In this document: positions 33,448 through 42,992 of the stretch, one piece after another
How positions within the stretch are numbered: position 1 is the stretch's first letter
Layout: every line of letters begins with the position of its first letter
NCBI RefSeq assembly: GCF_002091985.1
Contig: NZ_MKKX01000018.1
Location: 2,501 to 66,500, forward strand
DNA from: Rhodococcus sp. 1163
Lineage (GTDB): Bacteria > Actinomycetota > Actinomycetes > Mycobacteriales > Mycobacteriaceae
DNA length: 64,000 nt
Direction of reading: 5' to 3'
Made by a program: the position numbers and the translations under genes
Notes under the pieces: generated by a model
Seen by the model: the letters and a program-made list of their open reading frames with translations, nothing else
The model's database searches: none
What the model was told of the DNA's origin: nothing

Positions 33448-33508
33448 ACACCGTCCACTTACGCGTCGCACCGTCTGAAACAGGGTGCGACGCGTAGGCA
33501 GACGGTGT
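33448..33508. terminator. Two-tier hairpin between convergent genes
   Basis: An outer stem pairs ACACCGTC (33448-33455) with GACGGTGT (33501-33508). Inside it, TACGCGTCGCACC (33460-33472) pairs with its complement at 33484-33496 over an 11-base loop. The two stems are separated by matched four-base bulges. It lies between the stops of the ABC importer (plus) and the DEAD-box helicase (minus), so it may terminate both transcripts. Confidence 0.7.
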
Positions 33509-33528
33509 CTGTCTACTTATCGGCTTTC

Positions 33529-35349
33529 TCAGCGCCTGGGCTTGCCCTTGAACTTGCCGCCGCCGCCACTGCGTCCCGGAGGCCCGGAGTCGGGGGTCAG
33601 CTGAATCAGCACCCCACTGATCCGAGTACGACGCAACGCTTCGACCGTCTCGTCGGCTAGATCCGCAGGCAGTTCCACGAGCGAGTGATCCGGTCTGATG
33701 CTGATGTGCCCGAAGTCGCTGCGGCGTAGTCCGCCCTCGTTCGCGATAGCTCCGACGATGGCACCCGGCGCGACGTGATGACGCTTGCCGACGCTGATCC
33801 GATACGTCGCCATCTCCTGACCGGTCTTACGGTGATGAGAATCGGCCGCGTCTGCGTCGAACGTGCGCGGAGGCCTCGGCTCGCGTGGCTCCCGTGGTGC
33901 GCGCGGCGGGGCGGGCGGCTCGGGCTTGAGCAAGAACGCTTCACCGTCGCGGGACTGCACGGCGAGCGCTGCTGCGATATCCGCGAGCGGGACGTCGTGT
34001 GCCTGCACGTAATCCTCGACGAGCCGGCGGAACAAAGCGAGATTCTCGCTCTCGAGGCTCTCGGTGATCGAGTCCCCGAACTTGGTGACGCGTTGCGCGT
34101 TGACGTCGTCGACACTCGGCAACTGCATCTCGGTGATCGGCTGACGCGTCGCACGCTCGATCGCCTTGAGCAGGTGACGCTCCCGTGGCGCTACGAACAG
34201 CAACGCCTGACCGGCTCGGCCCGCTCGCCCGGTACGACCGATGCGGTGCACGTACGACTCGGTGTCATGCGGAATGTCGTAGTTGATGACGTGTGAAATG
34301 CGATCGACATCGAGACCACGAGCCGCGACGTCGGTGGCAACGAGAATGTCGATCTGGCCGTTCTTGAGCTGACCGATGGTCCGCTCGCGCTGAGCCTGCA
34401 CGATGTCACCGTTGATCGCGGCCGCGGAGAATCCCCGTGCGCGCAGCTTCTCGGCGAGCTCCTCGGTGGCCTGCTTCGTTCGGACGAACATGATCATCGC
34501 TTCGAATTCTTCGACTTCGAAGATTCGTGTCAGTGCCTCGAGCTTGCGCTGATGTGCGACCTGCACGTAGCGCTGCGTGATGTTCGGTGCCGTCGAGGTC
34601 TTGGTCTTGACGGTGATCTCGACAGGATCGTGCAAATACTGCTTGGAGATCTTGCGGATCGCAGCAGGCATCGTGGCCGAGAAGAGAGCGACCTGTTTGT
34701 ACTCGGGAGTATCCGAGAGAATTCGCTCGACATCCTCCTGGAAGCCCATCTTGAGCATCTCGTCGGCCTCGTCGAGAACCAGATACTCGAGGGCGGACAG
34801 GTCGAGCGTGCCCTTCTCCAGGTGATCGATGACGCGACCGGGGGTACCCACGATGATCTGCGCACCCTTGCGCAGACCCGAGAGCTGAATACCGTATGCC
34901 TGACCGCCGTAGATAGGCAGGATGTGCAGGCCAGGGATGTGCGAGGCGTACTTGCCGAACGCCTCGGCCACCTGCAGCGCAAGCTCACGCGTCGGTGCCA
35001 ACACCAACGCCTGCGGAACACGCCGCGACACGTCGAGCCGCGAGAGGATCGGCACCGCGAACGCCGCAGTTTTGCCGGTACCGGTCTGAGCCAATCCGAC
35101 AACGTCGTTGCCTGCCATCAGCGGCGGAATGGTGGCAGCCTGAATAGGCGACGGTGTCTCGTATCCCACGTCCCGCAGGGCCTGCAGAACACGTTCCTCG
35201 ATTCCGAGGTCGGCGAAAGTAAGCTGCGGAGCTTCTTCGGACGCAGCGTCCGGGGCGGGGGTCGAGTCGGTGGGCGCCGGTGCCGACCTATTCGAAATTG
35301 CTTCGTCACTCGTCACGGCGGCATCCTGATTCGGCTCTGTTGTGCTCAT
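33529..35349 (-). CDS. deaD: DEAD-box ATP-dependent RNA helicase
   Basis: A 606-residue DeaD/CsdA-type helicase. An acidic, Pro/Ser-rich N-terminus is followed by Q motif, motif I AQTGTGKT near residue 90, PTREL, TPGR, motif II DEAD near 195, SAT, and C-terminal motifs RGLD and HRIGRTGRAG near 370. A charged Pro/Arg linker (about 485-520) leads to a DbpA-like RNA-binding domain near 530-585 and a GGGGKFKGKPRR tail. It unwinds RNA during ribosome assembly and cold growth in relatives. ATG at 35349 is used; a TTG six bases earlier is possible. It is convergent with the ABC importer and divergent from the FadD15 gene. Confidence 0.9.
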   Translation of the reverse strand: MSTTEPNQDAAVTSDEAISNRSAPAPTDSTPAPDAASEEAPQLTFADLGIEERVLQALRDVGYETPSPIQAATIPPLMAGNDVVGLAQTGTGKTAAFAVPILSRLDVSRRVPQALVLAPTRELALQVAEAFGKYASHIPGLHILPIYGGQAYGIQLSGLRKGAQIIVGTPGRVIDHLEKGTLDLSALEYLVLDEADEMLKMGFQEDVERILSDTPEYKQVALFSATMPAAIRKISKQYLHDPVEITVKTKTSTAPNITQRYVQVAHQRKLEALTRIFEVEEFEAMIMFVRTKQATEELAEKLRARGFSAAAINGDIVQAQRERTIGQLKNGQIDILVATDVAARGLDVDRISHVINYDIPHDTESYVHRIGRTGRAGRAGQALLFVAPRERHLLKAIERATRQPITEMQLPSVDDVNAQRVTKFGDSITESLESENLALFRRLVEDYVQAHDVPLADIAAALAVQSRDGEAFLLKPEPPAPPRAPREPREPRPPRTFDADAADSHHRKTGQEMATYRISVGKRHHVAPGAIVGAIANEGGLRRSDFGHISIRPDHSLVELPADLADETVEALRRTRISGVLIQLTPDSGPPGRSGGGGKFKGKPRR

Positions 35350-35652
35350 ATGCAACCCAGTTTAGTCCCTGCGACCGACCCAGTGGACCGAGTGCCGAGA
35401 ATTCATGGTCACGCACCCACCGGCCGCAGTGGTTCTCATCCCCCGATCCGACCGACGGCGATATCGGGGGCAGATAAGGAGAGAAGCCTCGAACCTCCGT
35501 GCGACAACGGTTAAGGTCCACCCAGAGTTACACCAAAACTCGGTAGATCTGGCCGAAAGTTCGCAATCCGGACACCCCATCGGTAGTGCACGCCGGCCAA
35601 GAGTGTGATGAAATGCACATCTATTACGTCATTTTCCCGGAGGGGTCCCACA
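35350..35652. other. Divergent intergenic region between deaD and fadD15
   Basis: This 303-base stretch separates two divergent genes and must hold both promoters. No convincing open frame lies inside. GGAGGGG just before 35653 is the ribosome site of fadD15. GAGTT and AACTC around 35525-35540 form a weak inverted repeat that could bind a regulator. No promoter boxes stand out. Confidence 0.5.
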
Positions 35653-37440
35653 GTGCGAGAATATTCTGTACCTGCGTCATTCACCATTCCCGAAGACGCA
35701 TCCATGGCAGATTCGGTGTTCCGGTACGAAAAGGAGTCCCCGAACCTCGTACCGTTCGTGCGGATGCAGAACGGTTCGTGGACCGACGTCACCGCAGCTC
35801 AGTTCGCCAAGGAAGTATCTGCAGTTGCAAAGGGACTCATTGCCTCCGGAGTCGAACTGGGCGATCGCGTCGCAATCCTGTCCGCAACTCGTTACGAGTG
35901 GGTTCTCCTCGACTACGCGATCTGGACCGCCGGCGGATGCACGGTCGCGATCTACGAGACATCCTCGGCTGATCAGGCTCAGTGGATCCTCGAAGATTCC
36001 GCTACCAAGATCCTGTTCATCGAATCCGTGGCACATGCCGAGGCGTTGAAAGAGGTCACCGAAGGCGCCGCCGACCTGCGTGAGGTACTGCAGATCGACG
36101 CAGGCGCAGTCGAAGAACTGAGCAAGCGCGGCGCAGCGATCACCGATGAAGAACTGCACACCCGTCGCAAGCAGGTCGGCGCGTCCTCGCCTGCAACGCT
36201 GATCTACACCTCCGGCACCACCGGCCGCCCCAAGGGCGTGCAGCTGACGCACTCCAACTTCTACGCCGAGGTCCAGGCAGTTCAGTTGGCGCTGCACGAT
36301 TCGATGAAGGAGGGCAACCGTACGCTCATGTTCCTGCCGATGGCACACGTGTTCGCGCGGGCAATCTCCTTCGGCGCGTTCGAATCCAAAGTCACCGTGG
36401 GGCACACGGCCGACGTCACGACCCTCGTCGACCAGTTCGCCGTCTTCAAGCCGGACTTCATCCTGTCGGTACCGCGCGTGTTCGAGAAGGTCTACAACTC
36501 TGCCAAGCAGAAGGCGCACGATGGCGGCAAGGGCGGAATCTTCGACAAGGCCGCCGCAACCGCAATCGAGTGGAGCGAGGCCAAGGAAAAGGGCGGAGCC
36601 GGCCTCGTTCTCAATCTCAAGCACGCACTGTTCGACAAGCTCGTCTACTCCAAGCTGCGTGCCGCTCTCGGCGGCAATTGTGTGCGGGCCGTCTCGGGCG
36701 GCGGCCCCCTCGGAGCACGCCTCGGGCACTTCTTCCGCGGAATCGGCGTCCCGGTGTACGAGGGCTACGGCCTCACCGAAACCAGCGCAGCAGTCACCGT
36801 CAACACCACGGCAGAGCAGCGCGTGGGCACGGTCGGCAAACCGCTCAACGGTCACGCTGTTAAGGTCGCCGAGGACGGCGAACTACTCCTCAAGGGGCCA
36901 GTGGTCTTCAGCGGCTACTGGCACAACGACAAAGCCACCGCCGAGTCCATTGTCGACGGATGGTTCCACACCGGGGACCTCGCCTCCATCGATCAGGACG
37001 GTTACGTCTCCATCACCGGCCGCAAGAAGGAAATCATCGTCACCGCCGGTGGCAAGAACGTTGCACCCGCTGTACTCGAGGACGCACTGCGCGCGCACGC
37101 GCTCATCAGCCAGACCCTCGTCGTCGGCGACGCCAAGCCCTTCATCGGCGCGCTGATCACCCTCGATCCCGAGGCACTGCCCGGCTGGAAGCAACGCCAC
37201 GGGCTGTCCGAAACCGTTGCCTTCGCGGAACTGTCGATCCACGTCGATCTCGTTGCCGAGATCGACAAGGCCGTCGCCGAAGCGAACAAGAAGGTCTCCA
37301 AGCCCGAGCAGATCAAGAAGTACAAGATCCTCGAGCAGGACTTCACGGTGGAGACCGGAGAGTTGACCCCGACGCTCAAGCTCAAGCGGAACATCATCCA
37401 CCAGGAGCGCAGCTCGGTCATCGAGTCGATCTACAGCTGA
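35653..37440 (+). CDS. fadD15: Long-chain fatty-acid-CoA ligase, FadD15-like
   Basis: A 595-residue adenylate-forming enzyme that activates long-chain fatty acids to acyl-CoA. The AMP-binding motif YTSGTTGRPKG is near residue 190, YGLTETSA near 375, GWFHTGDLA near 440 and the C-terminal GRKKEIIVTAGGKN near 455. The N-terminus MREYSVPASF resembles the start of M. tuberculosis FadD15, which fixes GTG at 35653 and rejects upstream starts; GGAGGGG lies just before it. Length matches FadD15 (about 600). A strong hairpin follows. The nearby acyl-CoA dehydrogenases would use its products, but no operon links them. Confidence 0.88.
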   Translation: MREYSVPASFTIPEDASMADSVFRYEKESPNLVPFVRMQNGSWTDVTAAQFAKEVSAVAKGLIASGVELGDRVAILSATRYEWVLLDYAIWTAGGCTVAIYETSSADQAQWILEDSATKILFIESVAHAEALKEVTEGAADLREVLQIDAGAVEELSKRGAAITDEELHTRRKQVGASSPATLIYTSGTTGRPKGVQLTHSNFYAEVQAVQLALHDSMKEGNRTLMFLPMAHVFARAISFGAFESKVTVGHTADVTTLVDQFAVFKPDFILSVPRVFEKVYNSAKQKAHDGGKGGIFDKAAATAIEWSEAKEKGGAGLVLNLKHALFDKLVYSKLRAALGGNCVRAVSGGGPLGARLGHFFRGIGVPVYEGYGLTETSAAVTVNTTAEQRVGTVGKPLNGHAVKVAEDGELLLKGPVVFSGYWHNDKATAESIVDGWFHTGDLASIDQDGYVSITGRKKEIIVTAGGKNVAPAVLEDALRAHALISQTLVVGDAKPFIGALITLDPEALPGWKQRHGLSETVAFAELSIHVDLVAEIDKAVAEANKKVSKPEQIKKYKILEQDFTVETGELTPTLKLKRNIIHQERSSVIESIYS

Positions 37441-37447
37441 CCTACCC

Positions 37448-37488
37448 GTGTGACGTGCATGTCTGCTGTTCGGGCATGCACGTCACAC
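37448..37488. terminator. Perfect 14-bp hairpin after fadD15
   Basis: GTGTGACGTGCATG at 37448-37461 pairs perfectly with 37475-37488 over a 13-base loop and is followed by CTTTATG. It starts 8 bases after the fadD15 stop and lies 22 bases before the convergent hydrolase stop, so it may serve both genes. Confidence 0.75.
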
Positions 37489-37510
37489 CTTTATGCCTAC
37501 ACACCTATGT

Positions 37511-38140
37511 CTATACAGCTGTATCTATACAGCCGAGCATGAACTCGGCCGCGTCGAGCGAGACGGTCCGGTGGATCTTCTCGTGCAACAGATCATGACC
37601 GGCATTGTCGTATTCCTTCAACTGAGCACCCGGCACCGACGGAATCCACGTGCGAACAGCATCTATCGACGCCATCCGGTCGTCCATGCCGTGCAGCGCC
37701 AGGATAGGCACGGTCGAGCTGCACAGATCAGCGCCGGCTGCACCGACGACCGACTTCGGGGTCGCACACAACACCGCCGAGGTGAATCGGCTCGAATCCT
37801 TGTCGAGAGCAGCAATCGCGGTTGCCGCGCCCAACGAATGCCCCATCAGGGCCACCGGGATGCCGTCACGCTCGGACTGCGCTATCGCTGCGAGCTGAAG
37901 GGCGTTGTCAGCAAGACCTTCGATCTGCGAGGCATCGGACAGCTCGCCCTCGGTGAGACCGTGGCCGACGTGGTCGATGGCCCATACATCGATGTCGCAC
38001 CCGTTCATCACCCGCGCGAACCGATGGTAATGGCCGCTGTTCTGTCCCAATCCGTGGAGGAACACCACGATGAGACGGGGGTGTGCCGTCGTCCATGATC
38101 GGTAATGAACGGCACCGGTGACTCCCTCGAAAAACGGCAT
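37511..38140 (-). CDS. Alpha/beta hydrolase, monoacylglycerol-lipase-like
   Basis: A 209-residue serine hydrolase. The oxyanion strand VFLHGLGQ is near residue 28, nucleophile elbow MGHSLGA near 98, aspartate in LHGMDDR near 150, and histidine in NAGHDLLHE near 180. It is shorter than typical monoacylglycerol lipases (about 280), mainly through a reduced cap. It may cleave short or medium acyl esters in the cytoplasm; there is no signal peptide. ATG at 38140. It diverges from the TM0106-type nuclease-helicase gene with 50 bases between. Confidence 0.83.
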   Translation of the reverse strand: MPFFEGVTGAVHYRSWTTAHPRLIVVFLHGLGQNSGHYHRFARVMNGCDIDVWAIDHVGHGLTEGELSDASQIEGLADNALQLAAIAQSERDGIPVALMGHSLGAATAIAALDKDSSRFTSAVLCATPKSVVGAAGADLCSSTVPILALHGMDDRMASIDAVRTWIPSVPGAQLKEYDNAGHDLLHEKIHRTVSLDAAEFMLGCIDTAV

Positions 38141-38190
38141 TGGACCATCTTGCCTGTTTAGGTTCCGTGTCGGTGCATTCCCCTACAGTT

Positions 38191-41100
38191 ATGCGCGTGT
38201 TCCTCTTGGACGATCAGGTAATTTACAGCGCCAGCGATCTCGCGGCGGCCTCGTCCTGCGAGTTCGGTCTGCTCCGACGACTCGACAGCTTGAACGGGCT
38301 CGTGCGGCGTGTTGCCGCCGAACCCGATCCGATGCTGGAGCGAACATCAGCACTCGGCCTCGCACACGAACGCACGCAGCTGGCACGGTTCGAAGAGCAG
38401 TTTCCGGGCGGAGTGCTGACGATGGAGAGGCCGGGCCGCACCCGTCAAGAACTCGCCGACGCCGACTGGTCGACGTTCACAGCGTTGACCTCCCGCACCC
38501 CGGTGCTCTATCAGGCGACCTTCTTCGACGGCCGATTCCTCGGATTCTGCGACTTCCTGGTAGCCGACGGGGACCGCTACAGCGTCTACGACACCAAATT
38601 GTCTCGTCATGCAAAGGTTCCTGCGCTACTTCAGTTGGCGGCGTACGCCGACTCACTGCAGCGCGGTGGAATCACGCCATCCGATCACGTGCATCTGATG
38701 CTCGGCGACGGCAGCACTTCCAGCCACACCCTCACCGAAATACTTGCCGTCTATCGGCAGTCCCGCGAGAACCTTCAACGCATACTCGACGAACATCAGG
38801 CGGAGGGGACCGCTGTCGGGTGGGCAGATACGAGATATTCCGCGTGCGGCCGGTGCGATACCTGCGCGGTGCAGGTCGAGGAACACCGAGACCTGATCCT
38901 TGTTGCGGGTATGCGCAGTTCGGCGCGCGAGCGACTGATCGACGCAGGCATCTCGACTATCGAAGAGCTCGCCGCCTCGGCCGGTCCGGTGGACGGCATG
39001 TCGGACAGAACATCGACGAGTCTGCGGGCACAGGCCGCACTGCAGGTGCGTCAGGAGCGCACCGGCGCCGCCGAATTCGACATCTTCGACGCTCAGGGTC
39101 TCGGCTCGATCCCAGAACCGGACCCTGGTGACATCTTCTTCGACTTCGAAGGCGACCCGCTCTGGGCCGATCCGGCACATCCGAACGACTGGGGTCTGGA
39201 GTACCTCTTCGGTGTTCTGAACACGGACTTGTCGTTCGAGCCGTTCTGGGCACACGATCGCAACCAGGAACGTCAGGCGCTGATCGATTTCCTCGCCTAC
39301 GTCACGGCCCGGCGCGCTGAATACCCGAACATGCACGTCTACCACTACGCCCCGTACGAGAAAACAGCGTTACTTCGGCTGGCAGGCCGGTACGGCGTCG
39401 GCGAGGACACCGTGGACGATTTGTTGCGGCACGAGGTCCTGGTGGATCTGTATCCGATCGTGCGCGCGTCGGTCCGCATCGGTGCCAGGTCGTACAGCAT
39501 CAAGAAGCTCGAACCGCTCTACATGCCCGCGGACAGATCGGGAGACGTCACGAATGCCGCGGCCTCGATCGTCGAGTACGCACACTGGTGCGAGTTCCGC
39601 GATGCAGGCAAGGATGTCGCGGCGGCGGAACTGCTGAACGAGATCGCCGAGTACAACCGGACGGACTGCGTCTCCACGATCGAGCTCCGCGATTGGCTTC
39701 TCGCCAGGGCTTCAGACGCCGGGGTCACGCCCCGCAAGCCGAGCGAACCGGTCGTGGAAAGGGAAGACACTGCAACCCCACTGGAAATCTCACTCGGCGA
39801 GTACGCCGGCCTGCCCTGGAATCGAACACCGGCTCAGCAGGCGGTTGCCATGTACGCGGGCGCCGTCGGCTTTCACCGACGCGAACGTAAGCCTTTCTGG
39901 TGGGCGCACTTCGACAGACTGACCGACCCTGTCGACGAGTGGGCCGACGCCGCCGACGTCATGAAGATCGATCACGTGGAAGTTCTCCACGATTGGATGA
40001 AAACCGCGCCACGCCAACGAGTTCTACGTAGGAAACTGAGAGTTGTCGGTGAACTGTCCAATGGTGTCATCGGTGGAGTCGGTCATACGGTCAGACTGTT
40101 GTACGACAATCCGTCACCCGAGGGGTTGGACAAGCTGCACCAGACCCATCGTGGTTCGTCCATGGCGAAGATCGTCGACGTCGGGTTCGCCGGCACCCGA
40201 GATGCCGTCATCGTCGAGGAATCTCTGAGAGCGGGCACCGAGCCGTATTTCGATGCTCCGATCGCGACAGCTCCGGATCGACCCGTACCCACCGCAAGCC
40301 TCGAGTCCGCAATCGAGACCGCCGCCACCGAGGTCGATGACACGCTGCCCGATCTGCCACTGACCGCCGTGGCCGACCTGATGGCGCTGTCGCCACCTCG
40401 AACCACATCGGGCAATCGGCTTCCACCCGTAAACGGAAACGACTATGCCTCGGCCATCACAGCAGCGCTTCTCGACCTCGACCACTCGTACCTTGCGGTT
40501 CAAGGCCCGCCCGGAACAGGAAAGACCTACACCGCATCCAAGGTGATAGCCCACCTTGTGCGCGAGCATCATTGGCGCATCGGAGTTGTCGGACAATCAC
40601 ACATGGTGGTCGACAATCTTCTCGCCACCGTCGTCAAGGCAGGAGTCGACGCCCGATCGGTCGGTAAGAAAGCACCGACCGAACAGACCGTATTGAAAGA
40701 AACCGAGTACCCAGGCTTCGTTGCCGACGCAGATCGCGGCTGCGTCGTCGGCGGGACGGCATGGGACTTCTCGCATTCCACCCGGGTAGTTCCTGGGTCG
40801 CTCGATCTTCTCGTGATCGACGAAGCCGGCCAATTCTCACTGGCCAACACCATCGCCGTCGCCGGTGCAGCTCGAAATCTGTTGCTGCTGGGCGATCCAC
40901 AACAACTACCCCAGGTAAGCCAGGGAACCCACCCCGAACCCGTCGACCGATCGGCGCTCGGTTGGCTCGCTGCCGGACACGGCGCCCTTCCTGCCGATCG
41001 CGGTTACTTCCTGGCTACCACGTGGCGTATGCATCCGGCACTGTGCGCGCCAGTATCGGCGCTGGCGTACGAGGGGCGCCTCGAGTCGAACTGCGAGGTG

Positions 41101-41625
41101 ACCGAGGCACGAAACCTCGACGGACTCGCCCCCGGCCTGCACACCGTCCTTGTCGATCATCACGGGAACTCGACGGGCTCGCCGGAAGAAGCCGCGGAGA
41201 TCGCCACTCGCATTCAGGGACTGATCGGCAACGAGTGGACGGACCCTGCGTCGTTCGAGGGGACCCGAGCACTCGCCGCATCGGACTTTCTCGTCGTCGC
41301 CGCATACAACGCACAGGTCGCTGTCATCCTCGCCCACCTCGCAGAGGTCGGCCTCGACGAGGTTCCGGTGGGAACCGTCGACAAGATTCAAGGCCGTCAG
41401 GCTCCGGTGGTCCTCGTCTCGATGGCCGCCTCGTCCGTCGACGACGTCCCCCGAGGAATGGGATTTCTGCTCTCACGCAACAGACTGAACGTAGCAATCT
41501 CGCGTGGCCAGTGGGCCGCATTTCTCATCCGGTCCCGCAGCCTCACTCAGCACCTCCCCACAACCCCCGACGGGCTCGTCACATTGGGAACCTTCATGGC
41601 ACTGAGTAATCGCGGGCAGGGGTAA
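38191..41625 (+). CDS. TM0106-family RecB-like nuclease fused to SF1 helicase
   Basis: A 1144-residue multidomain protein. Residues 1-240 form a RecB/Cas4-like nuclease with GFCDF (Asp121) and DTK (Asp134, Lys136). Cys23 plus Cys219, Cys222 and Cys225 give the one-plus-three pattern of a Cas4/AddB iron-sulfur cluster. Residues 310-505 hold an RNase H-like exonuclease with FFDFEGD (Asp318, Glu320) and YNRTDC (Asp492). Residues 700-1140 are a Dna2/Upf1-type SF1 helicase: GPPGTGKT with Lys778, VIDEAG with Asp877 and Glu878, GDPQQLPQ, TTWRMH, and NVAISRGQ. Two nuclease types and a helicase on one chain suggest DNA end processing or repair. The biological role of the family is not established. ATG at 38191 is used. 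Confidence 0.85.
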   Translation: MRVFLLDDQVIYSASDLAAASSCEFGLLRRLDSLNGLVRRVAAEPDPMLERTSALGLAHERTQLARFEEQFPGGVLTMERPGRTRQELADADWSTFTALTSRTPVLYQATFFDGRFLGFCDFLVADGDRYSVYDTKLSRHAKVPALLQLAAYADSLQRGGITPSDHVHLMLGDGSTSSHTLTEILAVYRQSRENLQRILDEHQAEGTAVGWADTRYSACGRCDTCAVQVEEHRDLILVAGMRSSARERLIDAGISTIEELAASAGPVDGMSDRTSTSLRAQAALQVRQERTGAAEFDIFDAQGLGSIPEPDPGDIFFDFEGDPLWADPAHPNDWGLEYLFGVLNTDLSFEPFWAHDRNQERQALIDFLAYVTARRAEYPNMHVYHYAPYEKTALLRLAGRYGVGEDTVDDLLRHEVLVDLYPIVRASVRIGARSYSIKKLEPLYMPADRSGDVTNAAASIVEYAHWCEFRDAGKDVAAAELLNEIAEYNRTDCVSTIELRDWLLARASDAGVTPRKPSEPVVEREDTATPLEISLGEYAGLPWNRTPAQQAVAMYAGAVGFHRRERKPFWWAHFDRLTDPVDEWADAADVMKIDHVEVLHDWMKTAPRQRVLRRKLRVVGELSNGVIGGVGHTVRLLYDNPSPEGLDKLHQTHRGSSMAKIVDVGFAGTRDAVIVEESLRAGTEPYFDAPIATAPDRPVPTASLESAIETAATEVDDTLPDLPLTAVADLMALSPPRTTSGNRLPPVNGNDYASAITAALLDLDHSYLAVQGPPGTGKTYTASKVIAHLVREHHWRIGVVGQSHMVVDNLLATVVKAGVDARSVGKKAPTEQTVLKETEYPGFVADADRGCVVGGTAWDFSHSTRVVPGSLDLLVIDEAGQFSLANTIAVAGAARNLLLLGDPQQLPQVSQGTHPEPVDRSALGWLAAGHGALPADRGYFLATTWRMHPALCAPVSALAYEGRLESNCEVTEARNLDGLAPGLHTVLVDHHGNSTGSPEEAAEIATRIQGLIGNEWTDPASFEGTRALAASDFLVVAAYNAQVAVILAHLAEVGLDEVPVGTVDKIQGRQAPVVLVSMAASSVDDVPRGMGFLLSRNRLNVAISRGQWAAFLIRSRSLTQHLPTTPDGLVTLGTFMALSNRGQG

Positions 41626-41650
41626 CAGCGGGCAGGGGTAACAGCGGGCA
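41612..41650. repeat. 16-bp tandem duplication spanning a stop codon
   Basis: The 16-base unit GCGGGCAGGGGTAACA occurs at 41612-41627 and 41628-41643, followed by seven bases of a third copy. The first copy contains the TAA stop of the nuclease-helicase gene; the second stands in the 28-base space before the end of the convergent gene. It looks like a recent slippage event. Confidence 0.85.
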
Positions 41651-41653
41651 TGA

Positions 41654-42961
41654 CTAGCCGAAGTTCTTCGACTCTCCTCGGTAGGTCGGGACCGCCGACC
41701 GTCCACCGTCCGCGTCGATGACGTACAGCGTGTCGAAGCGCTCGCACACTTCACCTGCCTTGGCGTGACGGAACCAGATTCGGTCACCGATCGCAACCGA
41801 TTCGGCATTACGCAGCGGCGTCTGAACCTCGCCTGCGCCTTCGTTTCGGATCAGCTTCAACCCGCCACGCGTCACCCCGCGCACCACATTCGAGAACCCG
41901 ACAGGCAACGGCACTCGCGTCGCCGACACCGGACCCGAAGCGATGTACCCGCCGCCGAATGCCGTCGCGATCGACGCGGTGGGCTTGCGGAGAACCGGCA
42001 ACGCGAAATACAGGGCCGGATTCGGCGGAAAAGCCTTGTAGCGGTCGAACAGCGCGGGCAGAAAAAGTCCCGAACCGGCAGTGACCTCGGTGACGACGGG
42101 ATCCGCCGAGGTCACCTCGAGTGAACCGGTACCACCACCATTGACGATTTCCAAGGGTCCGACCACGTCGGTCACTGCGCTGACCACTGCCTGGCGCCGC
42201 ACCAGAAGCTCCGATGCCGACAGACGCTTCATCAGCTCGACAGCGCGATTCGAGTCCGGCAACCCCGCGATCTGGGCTTCGTAGAACATCACTCCGACGA
42301 CGTGGAAGCCTCGCGCATGCGCGATGCGTGCGAGTTCGGCGACCTGCGCCGGCTCACGTAGCGGAGAGCGCCTCACCCCGATATGAGCGGGTCCGATCCG
42401 CAGCGAAGCATCGACATCGATACAGATGCGCGGGGCGAGTCGATCGGAACCTGCTGCGGCCCGAATGATATCGAGATGTGCAACGTCGTCGGCCATGAGA
42501 GTGATGCGTGAAGACAGCACCGGATCACGGGTGATCGCGGCAAGGGATGTGGTGTCGACGCTCGGGTACCCCATGAGGATGTCGACGGCGCCATCGACTC
42601 CGTGCTGATCACCGGCACCTGCGAGCCACAGGGCTTCCGCCGTCGAGTACGCCATGATTCCCTGGAACCCTTGCCCGGCAGCCGTATTCGATCCAGCCGT
42701 GGTTTCGGTGACCCGATCCCTTCCGAGGACACGGCCGAGTATCGCTCGCGATCGCACCGACTTGCTGGCGACCCGAACCGGTAGCGCATTGCTGCGAGTA
42801 ATCAACTGGGACGCGTTGAAGTCCAACGCAACCGAGTCCACGGCAGCGAAAGGTGGTTCCAGATCCTTGGTGGCCGAAGCGATACGTTCGAGGGCCGCGT
42901 CTTGCGTGGCAGTGTCGTGAGTGGCTGCGTCATGCTTGATCCGACCGAGAAGTGACGTCAC
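41654..42961 (-). CDS. PLP-dependent amino acid deaminase/aldolase
   Basis: A 435-residue fold-type III PLP enzyme of the D-threonine aldolase/alanine racemase-like superfamily. The Schiff-base lysine is in RVASKSVR near residue 66, CIDVDASLRIG near 180 is the next conserved strand, and IVNGGGTGSLE near 270 holds the phosphate-binding glycines. The C-terminal beta domain ends with GDRIWFRHAKAGEVCERF, including the region where metal ligands lie in D-threonine aldolase. Mycobacterial homologues (Rv1769 type) lie next to a gulonolactone oxidase gene, as here. GTG at 42961 is supported by GGAAGAC upstream. It is downstream of the TetR gene on the same strand, with a 109-base gap holding short tandem repeats. 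Confidence 0.83.
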   Translation of the reverse strand: MTSLLGRIKHDAATHDTATQDAALERIASATKDLEPPFAAVDSVALDFNASQLITRSNALPVRVASKSVRSRAILGRVLGRDRVTETTAGSNTAAGQGFQGIMAYSTAEALWLAGAGDQHGVDGAVDILMGYPSVDTTSLAAITRDPVLSSRITLMADDVAHLDIIRAAAGSDRLAPRICIDVDASLRIGPAHIGVRRSPLREPAQVAELARIAHARGFHVVGVMFYEAQIAGLPDSNRAVELMKRLSASELLVRRQAVVSAVTDVVGPLEIVNGGGTGSLEVTSADPVVTEVTAGSGLFLPALFDRYKAFPPNPALYFALPVLRKPTASIATAFGGGYIASGPVSATRVPLPVGFSNVVRGVTRGGLKLIRNEGAGEVQTPLRNAESVAIGDRIWFRHAKAGEVCERFDTLYVIDADGGRSAVPTYRGESKNFG

Positions 42962-42992
42962 TGAGCTGTCTTCCTTTTCGTCTAATCGCTAG

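Noticed and set aside
38191..41625. CRISPR adaptation gene (cas4)
   Set aside because: The cysteine pattern is Cas4-like, but the chain continues into an exonuclease and helicase, and no array or cas1/cas2 is present.
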